DNA of 64,000 nucleotides. It comes from Membranipora membranacea. Taxonomy: Eukaryota; Bryozoa; Gymnolaemata; Cheilostomatida; Membraniporidae. The notes under the pieces were generated by a model, which was given only the letters and a program-made list of their open reading frames with translations, was not told the origin of the DNA and did not search any database. Location: NCBI GenBank assembly GCA_914767715.1, contig OU612065.1:26970001-27034000 (forward strand), given 5' to 3'. Both the position numbers and the translations under genes were made by a program. The number at the start of each line of letters is the position of its first letter. Positions within the stretch are counted from its first letter, which is position 1. This document shows, piece after piece, positions 11,406 through 24,442 of this stretch.

Positions 11406-14400
11406 ATGTTGAGAGAGTTTCAGTTTTTTGCTGCATTCATGATATCATGCCTCTTAGGGCCCTCAAAAGCAGGTTGGTAAAATGATTTACAGTTTCACCA
11501 GAAGGCTAATTCTGTATCTACAAGTGTTGTTTTCCCAGCTCCATCAATTTAAAGAAAATATCTGTTGATTTAATGTGCCTATCACTTCAACGTTAGACCA
11601 TTTGCTGATCTTAATCTTATAAAATTTGATAAAAGTGTTTCAAATGACCATAAGCGCTGTCAATACACCAAAGAATTGAAAATATCAATATAATTCGATT
11701 GCTAGTTTGACCAAAAATTATAATTCTGTGTTCAAGAAGGATATTGAGCACGGAACCTGGTAGATTCAGCGTTTTGCTCTTTCTGTTAATCACAACCTCA
11801 TTGTTATCACTTGATATTCTGGTTAGATCAATATAAAGTATAGATTGTTTTGTTATTATCATAACATTTTATTACAGAATATGTACTGTATCACTCAGAA
11901 CTACCAGATGTTAGCCCAGCAGGATTTTCTGTATCACTGAAGTGGATAGATAGGCGAGGACAGATTGCAAACCTAACTCTGACTCTACAACGCAGTCCAA
12001 CGGCCAACAACAGGGTTATCAGATATAAGGATGATCAGTATGGAAAACCAAGAGTAGAAGGAGTTACGCAGTTGCAAGTACGTTATTATGTGAAACTGTT
12101 AGTACATAGACAGTGTAAAGCAAACGTTAAGTTGGCGAGACCTGAGAAATATTATTGTGTTTCCAGATTAGGAGACCCATATGGGGAATACTGGTCCATT
12201 CACATGATTAACTACTGTATAAGCTGTGACACCATCTAGATCAAATTAGATCAACTTCGACAGCCTTGGACTTGCCCCTTCTTCTGATATGTAGGCAAAA
12301 CCGTAGAGTGAATGGGGGTTGGCCAAATTGAGAAGACTGATCTCGCGCCATCTGGCAGAACCAATATTTGAAAATTAGCAATCGCAAAGCTTAGCATCTG
12401 ATAACAAAAAATGGCCCTTTTTCTTCACTTTGTTCTTCCCTAAGCAGAGGTGTATAGTAAACCATGGGCACTTGAAAATTATGGATTGAAACATCAAATC
12501 CCTGGGGCTATCTTCGATCAAGTTTGATGCCGATGTACTATGGGGGAGCAACTCCAAGTCTTTGAAATAGCAGACTTGCTATATTACAATAGGTCTATGG
12601 CCACAGGGAGGGTGGGATCCCACCCTCCCTGATGGTAACCAACCAAGATGATGGTTTTCAGAACGTATATGGTAGTTTGTGAGAAAGAGTCAATTAGTTA
12701 TTTCTTCTTTCAGCATACAACCTTTTACCATGACGAAGAAACAAGCGCAACACTCTCTTTGACAAGATTCCAAGATGATCAGCTGTATTCAATGGTGAGT
12801 TTGATGGTCCAGAATTTACCTTCTAGGAAAATATAAGATGTGAACAGCTGCTCGCTAGATTACAAAAAAATATGGCTATTTTTTTCTGTCTTATTAAGTT
12901 GTTTTCGGCCATTGCAGTCCCATCACTATCCCAAGCCTGTCCTTTGACGACTGCATCAGTGCCGCTACCAGCTACACAGTACTAAAACTAAATACATGTT
13001 TTTATGCATAATATATTCATGATATTATCAATCTTTGATAAAATTTTGTAGAGAGCAAACTTTTTTCATGATAATAATTGGTATAACGTGGAACCTTTCC
13101 ACCCAAATATCCACATGAGAAGTATTGGTTTGGCCCGCCTCGGAGATCATCTGATTATACCAAGCGATGAAATCGTCTCAGACAATATCAATTTTGAGTG
13201 TGAGTTAAGATTATCATTGCAAAGCAATAAAGTGAATGAGGTATTTGCTTCCATAATCACATTTTTTATGTCTGTGTGTCTGTGTGTCGATTGTCAATGC
13301 AACTGATCATCGCTCATCCAAAGATTTATTGCTCCTGTTTATGTTGATACACATTTAACAAGCAAGCAAGCATTGTATTCACTTAAATTACAACATATTA
13401 CGGCTGGTTTTATTTTTTCAGCTCGCTCTGTCTGGCTTTGATCTGACTTTTGCGTAATGTGGCTTTTGCAAATGCTATCCAGCCAACATCTTGACAAACT
13501 TTTGTTATGCAGATAAAACTGGAATTTTGAGTCGAGTCTTAGCAGATTGGCAAAATCATCTGTTGTGAATTGTGATTATTTTTTAGATCCCACAATAGGC
13601 AGCAATGATTGGAGGCGGTTGGAAGCAGCCAACAAAGATAGACACAAGCAGGAGTTAAAACAGACACGCGCTCATATCCACCAAAGTCATGAGCCAACAA
13701 GAGTAAAACGCTCCACAGATCTCGCGGAGACAGACCTCACTGTACAACTATACATAATTGTAGACTGGTATCTTTATCAAACGTAAGAGGAACCTTTGAC
13801 AGTACAGTATGTATGTACCTTTATTGCGAAAATATTGACAAAAAATCTTTTCCTGCCGATAAAAGATGTGAGCTGATAAAAATATGACATAAATTTCATG
13901 GGAATAGAAGTATGGAAGAAAAAATACTAGACTGGCTCAATATCAAATCATTTGTTAGCAATGGCTACTGCTCTGGCTCGAATAGAGTTTTACTAATGAA
14001 TAGATGCCTCTAATTCAGTAACCAAGCTAGAGGCCCTCTTACAATGATTCCCTCACATGATTGACTGTCTGAGTTTGATCTATCGCCAAATTATAATCAA
14101 TGCAGTTTTTTTTAGTATCTTATTTTGATATTCGGAAGCAAACGAAGGTTAAACGAAAGGTTATCAAAAACTTAACGAACTCCAAATTCTACCAATTAAT
14201 CTCTCACTTTGCTTGTTTTTCAGATTGAATGATGAGGCTGAGGCTCTTAACTGGCCAGCTGGCACAGACGATTACATTGTATTCTATATTGGTCATAAAG
14301 CTGCTGAGGTGAGGTTATACTTTTGGACATTATAGAGAGCAATTAGTCTGTGGTGATAAACGTGCACAATAAACATGTTAAGGCTATTAGATAATCGATC

Positions 14401-17400
14401 AGCGGAACTCACTGGATACCCTCACAACAGAATAAATGTAAAGTAATTCAATTGCGCAAGTTGACTGGTTCTGAGAACAGAACCAAGGTGGGAAATATAA
14501 TGTGAAGCTATGAGCAAGGCTGTATCAAATCCAACACGTTCACATGGAAAAAAAATTAGAATAGAAGGTTCAATTATGTTTCCATACTCAGTACAAACGC
14601 GTTCAATGCATTGTACAATCGAAGATGGGTGATTGTTTCCAGCAACCATGCATGAATTGCCATATGCTTGTTCAGGGTCAGATATTTTCCCTTAAACAAT
14701 GAATATATATATCGATGTATCTAATTTTTACACAGGTTGATATCCGCTACAGAAATATTGATTCTGCATCATTTGGAACAATTAGCACACAGTTCTCCTA
14801 CCTTCATGTGGCAAAGGTGAGAACATATTTACTCTCTAATTCCTCTCAAGAGTCAGGGTATAAATAGCTTTATGTTAATGGTCAATTTTGTTTCTTAGTT
14901 GTTTTCAATATTGTCGAACAGTGTGAATTGTATGACATCATCATTGGCAATTTGACACTCTGTTTCAGCAGGTTGAATACTAAAATTTGAATTTAAGAAC
15001 TAGAAGGAATTTTCAATGGTTGGCGGGTGTTTTCAAGGGTTAAAAAGATGTTAAAACTGGGATTGGGTTTTGTAAGGATCAAGTATAATGCAACTACCAG
15101 TTTAGTTTCCATTGTTGACTGATCTTTTTTAAAGACCTCAGCAGAGTCACCCTGGACTTACCCTCCTTCAGATAGTGAGAACTTGCACATGAATGCTACT
15201 GTTGGCACATTGAGGACCATCGAGTGGTATGGTGTCAACAAAGACTCCCTGCCGGCTGATGCAGACCACTTTATGGTCATGACAAGGTCAGCAATTCACT
15301 CCAAATATACTTCACTTCCACTTCAATATATGTGAATCATAATGCTCCTAATAAAACCTTGCACAGATAGATTTTGGTTCTTTCTTTTTATTGCTGAGAA
15401 AATTTTGGCAAATTGTAATTAAGGGAGTAGTATGTGAGCAAACTATAGGTTATAGCTTGTATGATATCGAATTTATTTTTTATCTATAACAGTCTGGATA
15501 TGTACTCGAATAGCGGCTTCAGCACATCAGGGTATGCACCAATTGGAGGAGTGTGTGGGGGTGTAGAGCCAATCTCCTTTAACGAGCATACTTCATCAAC
15601 TGTTCTTGCCCATGAGCTTGGACATAAGTGAGTTAAAATTATCATCAAAACGTTGTGTTTTCAAGTATTCTCAAAATGATATTGATGGGATATTGGTCGT
15701 GTTTTGCTCAACAAAGTATACACAAGTATTACACTTATTCAGTGAACCTTGCCTTTAAAATGTATCAAGTTATCAACAACTTCATAAAAAAGGTTTCTTT
15801 TTATTCTATACACTAGGTCTTATTTGACCGCCCTATTTAACTGATTGCTTGTATGGGGTAGATACCCTATATCTATAACCTTGCTGGCAAGTTCCGAGTA
15901 GTAGAACAAGCCTATTTCAACATTCTAGAATTACAGCATTTGTGCTCCTGGATAATCGTAACTCAATAGATAGTTTGTGTTCTGTTCTGTGTGTGTGTTT
16001 GTGGAAGCAGGAACGGTCTGATTTTGACCATATCACCAACTTTATTTGTGTGTTTTTTTCACATACCAGAAACAATGTTTGGTGTACCAGTATATGCTGG
16101 GCAGGCTGTCGGGGGTGGGAGACCCACCCAACCACCTGCGACTGCCTGCCCAGGCTATATGCAAATGCTTTCTCTTTTAGAGTATAAGTGTTTCAAAATG
16201 TTTCAAAATTGTCACAGAGAGACGAGTTTAAGTTCTGTCTCCAGCTTAAGCCCAGGTGAACTCATTAATGGTGATATTGTTTGAAGCCTGGGAGCAGCGC
16301 ATGACAGCTCAATCGGTTATGTTATGGGCGCGGCAGCAAGTGGCTGGTACTTTTCTTCAGAGTCTGTCGCTTACTTTGAAGCATTTATTGACACACTTCC
16401 TGTTCCGTAAGTTTGTTTATTGTTTATCAATGATACTTTTAATGAATCAAATTGTTTGAAACTTTCAGCTGTTCAAATGCATGTTTTTTTCCCTCTGGTC
16501 ATTTTATCAAAGCCCCAAACACCTAACTTATAGAGAAAACGACCTGCAAAAACAACAATAACGATTTTGGCATATTTGTCTCATGGTGTGCATGTACCAT
16601 TTAGCAAAACAAGTGGGTTTCTTTTGGTTTGGTGGCCAGACACCTCTGGCTGGCGCCTCAAGCTTGATACTTGAGTTGCTATATTCCTTTGACACCAAAC
16701 CGGAGAGGTAAGTTTTGTCCAGATCTCTCATGGGGTTTAACAAACATTTGGAGCCGATTGAAAGGTTTCAACTGATTGCAAGGTTTTCTTACTGGGGATT
16801 TCAAAATTCAATAATGCGATGCACTTAGAAAAATTTTATCCGCGTAATATTTCATTAAACTCCAAATTGGATAAAAAATGGCTGTAGAGAATTCTAACAC
16901 TTTACTACCTTACAAGTCGTTTATCATCAGTTATAAGAGTGTAGCATTTGTTGGAGAACATTCCTTTTTATATATGGGCTGCCTTCTTCCATCTTTCTTG
17001 ACCAATACCACTGTATTCTGAGTTGTCTTTTTCATAAAAATTCTCTTTCTCGCCCAGAAACTGCTTGTCAAATTCTGGAAGCTATGTTGATGAGTGGGAG
17101 GAGAAGTATTCAGATTCTAGGGTTGGACAAGTTATAACCCCTGATGCACAGTGTAGAATGATTTTCGGAGACAATCACGCTTACAGAGCAGTAAGGAAGA
17201 AAACTCCCCAACAACATTTTTGTTGCTCATAATTATTATAGCCATAATCAATCACACTTGAGATATTGTGGAGGCAATTCCAGGCTGATTTGGTCACTTA
17301 ACTATCAAATCGCACCTGCTGTGTGTCCATCTTTTCGGTTTCCTTCCAATAAGTTCTTTTTATGATTTCAAATTCAAGTTGGCGCAAGTGTCTAGCACAT

Positions 17401-17901
17401 TTGTTTTCTAACAGGGTAAGGCTGAGCAGGTTCTAGACATTTGTCGAGCACTTGCATGTGTGGATATAACAAGCAACACCCAGGACTGGAAAATGGGTGG
17501 TGATGCCTTACCCTACACTACATGTGGTAATGGGAAGGTACGTTATCTAAAACATCTATGATTCATACTCACAGATTTGGCTGCCAATCAGAATAAGACA
17601 CTGCAACATTATTAGATTTGTATGATTATATCTGTGGAGCTTCACCTCTACACTCCATTATTCAAGGCCGTACACCTCTTGCCAATAAATATTTCTTTTT
17701 GCAAGAACTTGTTGTATTGAATTTGCTGCAACATGGTATCACCAAAAATACCTTCCACCTCAACCATTTATATATATTGTTAATAATAATAGGGTTGAAG
17801 GCCAACTCGCTATCAATCATAGATGAATAAGAAAATTAAGAAAACACATCTATGATTTCTTAGTCTATTATTTCCATTATTATTTCGCCAATAATAAAGT
17901 G

Positions 17902-17954
<53 letters not shown>

Positions 17955-20058
17955 ATATTTCATTCCTCTTTTTATTTTAGTGGTGTGTTGAAGAAGAATG
18001 TGTTGCTGATGAGGAAGCACCCACAACTCCAAGTGAGCAGTCATCCATTGTTACATTTATTCGAAGATTGATATTGTTTTTACTGTTCTGGTATCTGAAA
18101 AAGGCATCATTAGCTGGACTTAATCAATTGATTACTGATGTTCAAGCTTTTTCTTATTGCCAACAATATCTAATTTCGTGCCTACCTTTCTTTTACCAGT
18201 TTATTGTTACCAATATCTGTAGATCAATGTCCTTTGGGTGATATGATTGGGCCAGTTACAAGTAATCAAGAATTTACTTGTGAGAGCCTGACTAGTAGAT
18301 TGTGTGGATATACAATCGTCAATGAAAACTGTTGCACTGGATGTGGGCAGTATGCATCATCAACATCAACAACCACTACAACGCCATCTACCACGACATC
18401 ACCAACAACCAAGATACTAACAAGTATAACAGTTCCAACAACCACTACAACACCAACAATCACAACGATACCAACTACCACAATACCAACAACTACAACA
18501 GTACCAACATCCACAACAGTACCAACATCCACAACAGTACCAAAATCCACAACAGTACCAACATCCACAACAGTACCAACAACAACAGTACCAATAACCA
18601 CAATACCAACAACAACAGTACCAACAACAACAGTACCAACCACGGCAGTACCAACCACGACAGTACCGACAACCACAGTACCAACCACGACAGTACCAAC
18701 CACGACAGTACCAACAACCACAACAGTACCAACAACAACAGTACCAATGACCACAATACCAACAACTACAACAGTACCAACATCCACAACAGTACCAACA
18801 TCCACAACAGTACCAACATACACAACAGTACCAACATCCATAACAGTACCAACAACAACAGTACCAATAACTACAATACCTACAACAACAGTACCAGCAA
18901 CAACAGTACCAACCACGACAGTACCAACCACGACAGTACCAACAACCACAACAGTACCGACAAGAACAGCACCAACAACAACAGTACCAATGACCACAAT
19001 ACCAACAACTACAACAGTACCAACATCCACAACAGTACCAACATCCACAACAGTACCAACAAGAACAGCACCAACAACAACAGTACCAATGACCACAATA
19101 CCAACAACTACAACAGTACCAACATCCACAACAGTACCAACATCCACAACAGTACCAACATCCACAACAGTACCAACATCCAAAACAGTACCAACATCCA
19201 CAACAGTACCAACAACAACAGTACCAATAACTACAATACCTACAACAACAGTACCAACCACGACAGTACCAACAACCACAACAGTACCAACAAGAACAGC
19301 ACCAACAACAACAGTACCAATGACCACAATACCAACAACCACGACAGCACCAACAACAACAGTCCCACCAACAACAACAGTACCACCAACAACAGCAGTA
19401 CCACCAACCACAACAGTACTAACAACCATAACAGTACCAGCAACAATTGTACCCAAAACAACAGTACCAGCAACACCAACAACAGCACCGACAACAGGTA
19501 CTCAAAGCTTCACAACAGCTGTACTATTAACAACCACTGCACTCCACAAGTTATCGATTGTGTCTGTAAGGACAAGAAATTTCATAATGAAGAAGACAGC
19601 GTTCACTGCGGCTGGTGTTGACTGTGATTATCCTGAGTACTTGGAGCACAGCAGTAACACCCCTATGGACCTCAAGGTAAGATAAGAAGATGTGTCAGAT
19701 CTACTTGCAGAATGCATCCCATTTTAAAGGCCCGATCGAGTCTGGAAGAAGAAGTGTAAGCTTAATAGTAGAATAATAGTCCTGTCCTGCAGCTGTTTAA
19801 AATCCAACCGAGTTAAAAAGTTAGATTCCCGTCTATGTAACCATCAAAGAAAATTATCTTTACCCATAAATTATCTCTCTTTTAATTAAACAGGTGAGGA
19901 TATGCACAATAACACATAGGATTGGGATCGAAGGGCGCAGTCCACGTAAATGTGCATCATTCAGGTTCAGCTGCAAAGGTAATCACAGAATGACAGTGCC
20001 GGAAGCTGTGGAGATTAAACTCGGTAACCAAGTGAAGTCAGCATTGAGTCAAGTCTAA
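11406..20058 (+). CDS. Secreted ADAM/ADAMTS-like zinc metalloprotease with mucin-like region
   Basis: Fifteen exons close in frame: 11406-11472, 11878-12077, 12714-12794, 13052-13199, 13587-13782, 14224-14308, 14736-14816, 15135-15286, 15493-15627, 16287-16406, 17058-17190, 17415-17537, 17981-18032, 18223-19676 and 19894-20058 (1063 aa). In order: signal peptide (MLREFQFFAAFMISCLL), prodomain, furin-type site RVKRS (exon 5), reprolysin domain starting LTVQLYIIVDW, and the zinc site HELGHNLGAAHD split between exons 9 and 10, with Met-turn GYVMGAA. An ADAMTS-type Cys-rich stretch (QCRMIFG, CGNGKWC), a six-Cys PLAC-like module starting QCPLGDMIG, ~380 residues of TVPTTT repeats, and a short tail follow. 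All catalytic residues (three His, Glu, Met) are present, so an active, secreted, zymogen-activated protease is likely. There is no transmembrane segment or thrombospondin repeat. The repeat would be heavily O-glycosylated. The C-terminal ~100 residues are the least certain part. Confidence 0.85.
12235..12560. repeat. MITE-family sequence in ADAM intron 2
   Basis: Both ends carry words of the dispersed 'gatcaa...ttgatc / ggggagcaactccaa' family that recurs near 21000-21100, 25136-25266, 36050-36110, 37727-37790, 49440-49490, 51060-51120 and 52640-52690. No target duplication was defined. Confidence 0.45.
14420..14715. repeat. Interspersed repeat, copy 2 (ADAM intron 6)
   Basis: The right part (about 14595-14715) is clearly similar to 395-510 at the start of the window. 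It is intronic and non-coding. Confidence 0.5.
16096..16156. repeat. Hairpin MITE in ADAM intron 9
   Basis: Terminal arms gctgggcaggctgtcggggg... / ...gcctgcccaggc flank a short G- and C-rich centre. It is the same family as 20116-20203. Confidence 0.65.
17895..17962. repeat. TA-rich microsatellite in ADAM intron 12
   Basis: Three blocks of (TA)n separated by TTTA steps, just upstream of the acceptor of exon 13. Confidence 0.85.
18357..19495 (+). repeat. Coding minisatellite encoding Thr/Pro repeats
   Basis: Repeats of 12-15 bases (ccaacaacaacagta, ccaacatccacaacagta and variants) encode TVPTT(T/S). Higher-order blocks of several units recur, for instance the AMT/IPTTTTVP segments, showing duplication of larger blocks. 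All three forward frames and two reverse frames are open through much of it because of codon bias, so the overlapping Asn-rich and Val-rich open frames are shadows. Confidence 0.9.
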
Positions 20059-20115
20059 GATCAGCTATTTGCCCCACCACAAGATAAGCAGCAACCGTAA
20101 CTAACCAGCTGACAC

Positions 20116-20203
20116 TAGCCTGGGCAGGCTGTCGGGGGGGGGGGGTTGGGTGGGGGAGGGGGGTCACCGATCCCCCACCCACCCCAACAGCCTGCCCAGG
20201 CTA
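20116..20203. repeat. Hairpin MITE just 3' of ADAM gene
   Basis: Arms tagcctgggcaggctgtcgg / ...cagcctgcccaggcta enclose a poly-G-rich centre with its own inverted C-rich half. It begins 58 bases past the ADAM stop codon and may be in its 3' UTR. Confidence 0.75.
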
Positions 20204-20205
20204 AG

Positions 20206-21900
20206 CTGACAGCTCTATGGCTATATGTCATCATGCAATGCCTGACATAGCTCTGTATTAACCCGAATAATGTAAACAAGGGTTTGCATAAGTGTGCTGC
20301 ATATTTGATTTCAAATATGTTAGCGTAAGCTGTACTGGTGAGCTTTATGCCATTTCTAAAAGTAGGCCTACTTATATCTATATCTGCTATATTATGATTT
20401 TTTTCAAGCATATATATTGCCTACCCTTAATTTTTTACTCCTTACCCACTCTTATTTTTAATGCACAATAGTTTTGGAAGTTTCTAACCTCCCATCCTAC
20501 TACTAAAATAAATACATACAACATACCTCACAAGTCTCCTTATTTGGTAGAGAGGCTTTTTCTATCATCTCCCTTTCTCCCTTTTTTCTCCCTTTTTTTC
20601 AGCTTCTTTCACCCAGAAATGTTTTAAATCTTCTCCTTGCAAGTTTTCGTACCTCCACAGTACATATACCTTTGTGATTGCTTATTGCCACCACTGCTCG
20701 TAAGCAGGTATTCATTACCTTTACCTAGCCTAACACTATTGTTAGGCCTGTGTCTCCTAGTTTGGAAAAAGTGCAACTAGTTCATTTGTAAAATCAGCTA
20801 AAATGATGCAATTCATAATACGAATGCTCAAGTTTTGGCTTAGAAATATGGCAAACGAGGGCCAAATTGCACCCGAACGGCAGGACGCAGAGTGGTATGC
20901 CAGATTGGGATTTCGTAATAACCTCCCGATTTCTGGGTCTACCAGCTTGTAATGCATGACGCACAATGCTGTTTATCCACCACTGACTTGGATGAAGTTT
21001 GAACCATTTTGCCAGCGTTGCAGTTGCCCCCTCTAATGGTACGCCAAAGTAGCAACTCCAATTCCAACGCTGGCAAAATGGATCAAGCTTTATCTACCAC
21101 TGACTATGGCAGAGATACTCTTATACAGCATGTATCATCAAAAGCACATGATTAACATTAACATGTTTTGTGTGATCGAAAATATCACAAAAATTTCATT
21201 ACCATTTTATCAAATGGTTTAGAGATAATGGATAAGTAATCTACCGATGATTCAGTAGCGAGGACTGTATATTTCAGGTGACCTTTTACATGGTGCATTC
21301 AGGTTTGGCAGCGCTCATCTTGATCATTAATAGGATCAGCACCTCAACACATTCTATATGTCTCACACCATATAAGCAAAAGGGTGAAAAACAAGATGGT
21401 TATGATTCAGAAAGAACCTATTTGTCTGATTAATGCACATTCACACAGCATTCTGTGTGGCAAGTCTACAATACTAAATTCACATATTAAGAGTTATGTT
21501 CTTTTGCATTTCAGTGCTCCATTCATGCCTGGGAATAATAATGGAGGAAATTAATCCTATCAAATAGTTGTACATCAGCAAATGGCACACATTCCATGAT
21601 TGCAAGGCAAATGCTATACCTCCCTCTCAGCCACCTTAAATAAAAGTTCAATTTAATGAAACAGTGTTTACATGATATATCTAATCTTTTTAGTTGGACA
21701 TACTAAGAACAGTTTGTTTTCTTCTCACGCAAATAAGAATACAGCTTATGTTTCCAGAACTCACTACACGAAAATAGAACTTAGCCATTCAAAACACAAT
21801 ATATTGTTCCGCAGAGTGAAGGGCTACATAATACACTAACACATGATACACATAATACACATAATACACTAATACATCAAGATTCTAGGTTGTATGACTT
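20206..21900. other. Interval without a supported gene
   Basis: No exon with domain content on either strand. It contains the fold-back at 20977-21112. I searched the minus strand for a second exon to go with the orphan exon at 21903-21920 (a GTTGGAGTTCTGTG-like start) and found none. Confidence 0.5.
20977..21112. repeat. Fold-back element
   Basis: Inverted arms (…ccaccactgact… aaccattttgccagcgttg and caacgctggcaaaatggatcaa …ccactgacta) flank a ~40-base centre. The arms belong to the aaaatggatcaa family that is repeated many times in the window, including beside the tRNA genes. Confidence 0.65.
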
Positions 21901-21902
21901 AC

Positions 21903-21920
21903 GATGAGCAGCACTCTCAT
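21903..21920 (-). pseudogene. Orphan signal-peptide exon of the secreted acidic-protein family
   Basis: The 18-base exon encodes MRVLLI and ends at a GTAAGT donor, exactly as the first exons of the two genes at 30288 and 34769. A TATA box lies at 22026-22032, and the surrounding ~2 kb is a diverged copy of the region upstream of the 30288 gene. No matching second exon was found downstream, so this is either a relict first exon or a gene whose second exon has diverged beyond recognition. Confidence 0.55.
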
Positions 21921-22025
21921 GTTGAGTTGTTGATGGTTGTTGTTGCTGTTGTTGTTTTTCGAAAATCTAACTCTCTTCTCTCTCAGGATGATCTTGTGTG
22001 ACCGTGTTTGGAAAGAATGCTCCAC

Positions 22026-22032
22026 ATTTATA
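22026..22032 (-). promoter_or_regulatory. TATA box of orphan exon
   Basis: On the minus strand the sequence reads TATAAAT within the context GACTATAAATGTGGAGCATTC, about 106 bases upstream of the ATG. The same context is at 30383-30389. Confidence 0.6.
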
Positions 22033-23215
22033 GTCAGGATTATTGTATTTGGCAACCAACTAAATTGATTTCAGCCAACTAACTTAACCAAACATAAAAA
22101 TACTTATACCTGTTATGAGCCATAATTCTTTCTGTTTTTACTTCTTGGACTGAATTCTTACTTTCCTGTGATGTGCAAGCTTTGAGGGAGACTATATTGT
22201 CACCATTTAATGCTTGGATCCAAAGGCTAATATGAGATTTTTTCTGGCATTTTTAAACGATTATAAACACTAAAATTTATGTTTGGCGATTGAAAGTTTT
22301 GGCTCAGTACACTTGACATTTTCTCAGCTCATTTGGCATCCATAGAGTTCGGAATATTTGATGAATACAGTGTATTTTATAATCAGGTCATCCAATGTGC
22401 TCTGTCTCCGACATGCAGCAAGGTAAGGGTTCAATATTCTTAAAACTTTCATGACGGGATGACATGTATATTTTTGATGGTTCAAGAGGTCATCAGAGAG
22501 AATTATAATCTAGTTAGATAATAGGTCATGGTACAGGTAGTGACAATTATACATCACTCTTGTTCTGTGACTGGCAGGTGATGGCACTTAATGTCTGATG
22601 ACTCACGGCGTTTTACATTTTTTTTTATATTTCAAGGTCATTCTTTCTGACCACTTTGTAAATGACACAGCAGTTTTGTCTATAATCTTATTAAAAATAT
22701 GGTTTCATTGTCATTGGCAGTCATGCATTGATTAAACATCAAGCTCAAATATATCTTGTGCCTGCATTTTATATAATGTTCTGAGTTATCTGCTCATACA
22801 TAGAGGGAACACGACTTACTGAAACACACTTTACTGTTTACCATTCCAGTCATATATGTTGCCCAAATCTTTGTAAGCACCTCAAGCTTCCATAGGTATT
22901 GGTCAATATGACGTTAGTGTAAATCACTTTTGATGTTCATGAGTAGGCTATCAATACCGACTCTCAAATATCAAACATCAAGGCTGCGATCGTATTTGAG
23001 AGCTGCTGTTAGGCAGCCTGGCTGATGCTTATAACTATATATCTACTGATACCCTAAATATCAATAGAAGAGTCACCGAGATCATTTAAAATTAAAATAT
23101 TAACTTCAAGTATAGTAACGCCTTAAAAAAGTTGTCCAATTTGGCTGATTGTGACACATATGGAAGAACATCAAGGTAGGAGTTTTTTTTTCTTGAGGAT
23201 TGAGAACGCTATTTT

Positions 23216-23268
23216 CATATGGTAATGACGCGACGTCTCTTGACGAATGACGTCGCGTCATTACCATA
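23216..23268. repeat. Hairpin insertion
   Basis: Arms catatggtaatgacgcgacgtc and gacgtcgcgtcattaccatagg are near-perfect inverted complements around an 11-base loop. It lies inside segmental copy 1 and is absent from the matching place in copy 2. Confidence 0.7.
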
Positions 23269-23769
23269 GGAAATTTTGGGGAACATTCAAATAGCTGTTG
23301 CATAGATCTGGAATGGCAGCCCCAGTTGTTTCCACATTGAAGAAATGTCCTCAATCATGAAATCCATCGGCTGTTGTCACAAATACTATCTGTGAATGAC
23401 GTCGTGAGAGTTTTTGATCATTTACCAAAGACTGTTTTCAGTACTAGCATGAGTGCCTGTAAAGTAACAAACGGGGTCCTATTTGAAGAGTACACATCAA
23501 CGAGTCAACCAATTTACTTTTTTTCCGATATTGTTTTTGTCTAATGGGGCCAATCCACTTTTATTTGCAGGTAGAGTATGTTTATACTTCCTGTTGTATT
23601 TTGAGATTATTTTTTTACAACCATTTTTCATCAAAAAAGCAGACCAACAAAGACTGCCAGTCACATGAATTAAATGTTTGATGGATGGATATAAAGCGAA
23701 AAAAACTGGGTAAGGAAGAGGCTGATGATCAATATTATATCTGGTTAGTCAAAAGTTATATTATCTTTG

Positions 23770-23845
23770 TGCTTACCTTTCTTTGACCAGATTATTGAAA
23801 CTAGTATCTTCAGGGTGATTTGAATGGACCAGTTACAACAAGGGT
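23770..23845 (+). pseudogene. Fragment of ADAM gene (intron 13/exon 14 start)
   Basis: The run 'gtgcttacctttctttgaccagattattg...gggtgatttgaatggaccagttacaa' matches 18177-18262, covering the end of ADAM intron 13 and the first codons of exon 14, including the acceptor region. Small deletions and substitutions break the frame. It is a short dispersed copy, not an exon of an intact gene. Confidence 0.6.
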
Positions 23846-24442
23846 TATTATAAAGGGGTGCATCACTAAATCCGGAAGAGTCATTTTTCAGTCAACACAG
23901 CACACTGACACTACGGCAGAAGGTTCAATAGCATGAAAGAGATACACTACTTTCTACAATATTGATGTAAGCTTAGTGCAATAAATAAAAATGTGAGCTC
24001 CTCTCTCACACAAATGTACAGAGACTCAAAAATTCATGCACTGAAACCATTTACCTTTATTATTATTGACACTTTTTGAAAATTATGACCAGTGACCAAA
24101 TTGACAGTATATAACTTCTGATATCACATGTCAGATAGGAATTCTTTTCTTCTTCATAATGTTTGTGATATGATAGTGATAGCATGGTATGACCACCCAC
24201 AACCAATAAATTGATATAATTATCACTATCTCAAATGTCACCTCCAAGGTGGCCAATATGGCAGTGGTGTCATTAATCATGAATGACAAACCATGCTTGT
24301 CATTATTTGTTGACATGCTATAAGAATAATGCAATCGAACTGATAAAAGCCTAGTCTTTTTTGTAGACCCGCCACTTTTAAAGTATGTAGACTTGACATA
24401 TTATTACAGATGCAGCATAAGCATGACAATTATGCTTTGCCA

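Larger units (their letters stand above)
21787..23760. repeat. Segmental duplication, copy 1
   Basis: Aligns with 30198-32360 over most of its length, with many substitutions and indels. Shared anchors include 'attgttccgcagag', the MRVLLI exon, the TATA region, 'gagggaacacgacttactga', 'gactctcaaatatcaaacatcaaggctgc' (split here), and 'ctggttagtcaaaa' at the far end. This shows that the acidic-protein gene's upstream region was duplicated. Confidence 0.75.

Noticed and set aside
18266-19494. Long Asn-rich (+) and Val- or Leu-rich (-) open frames over the Thr/Pro repeat
   Set aside because: They are alternative frames of the minisatellite. Only the Thr/Pro frame connects to flanking exons with matching phases and domains.
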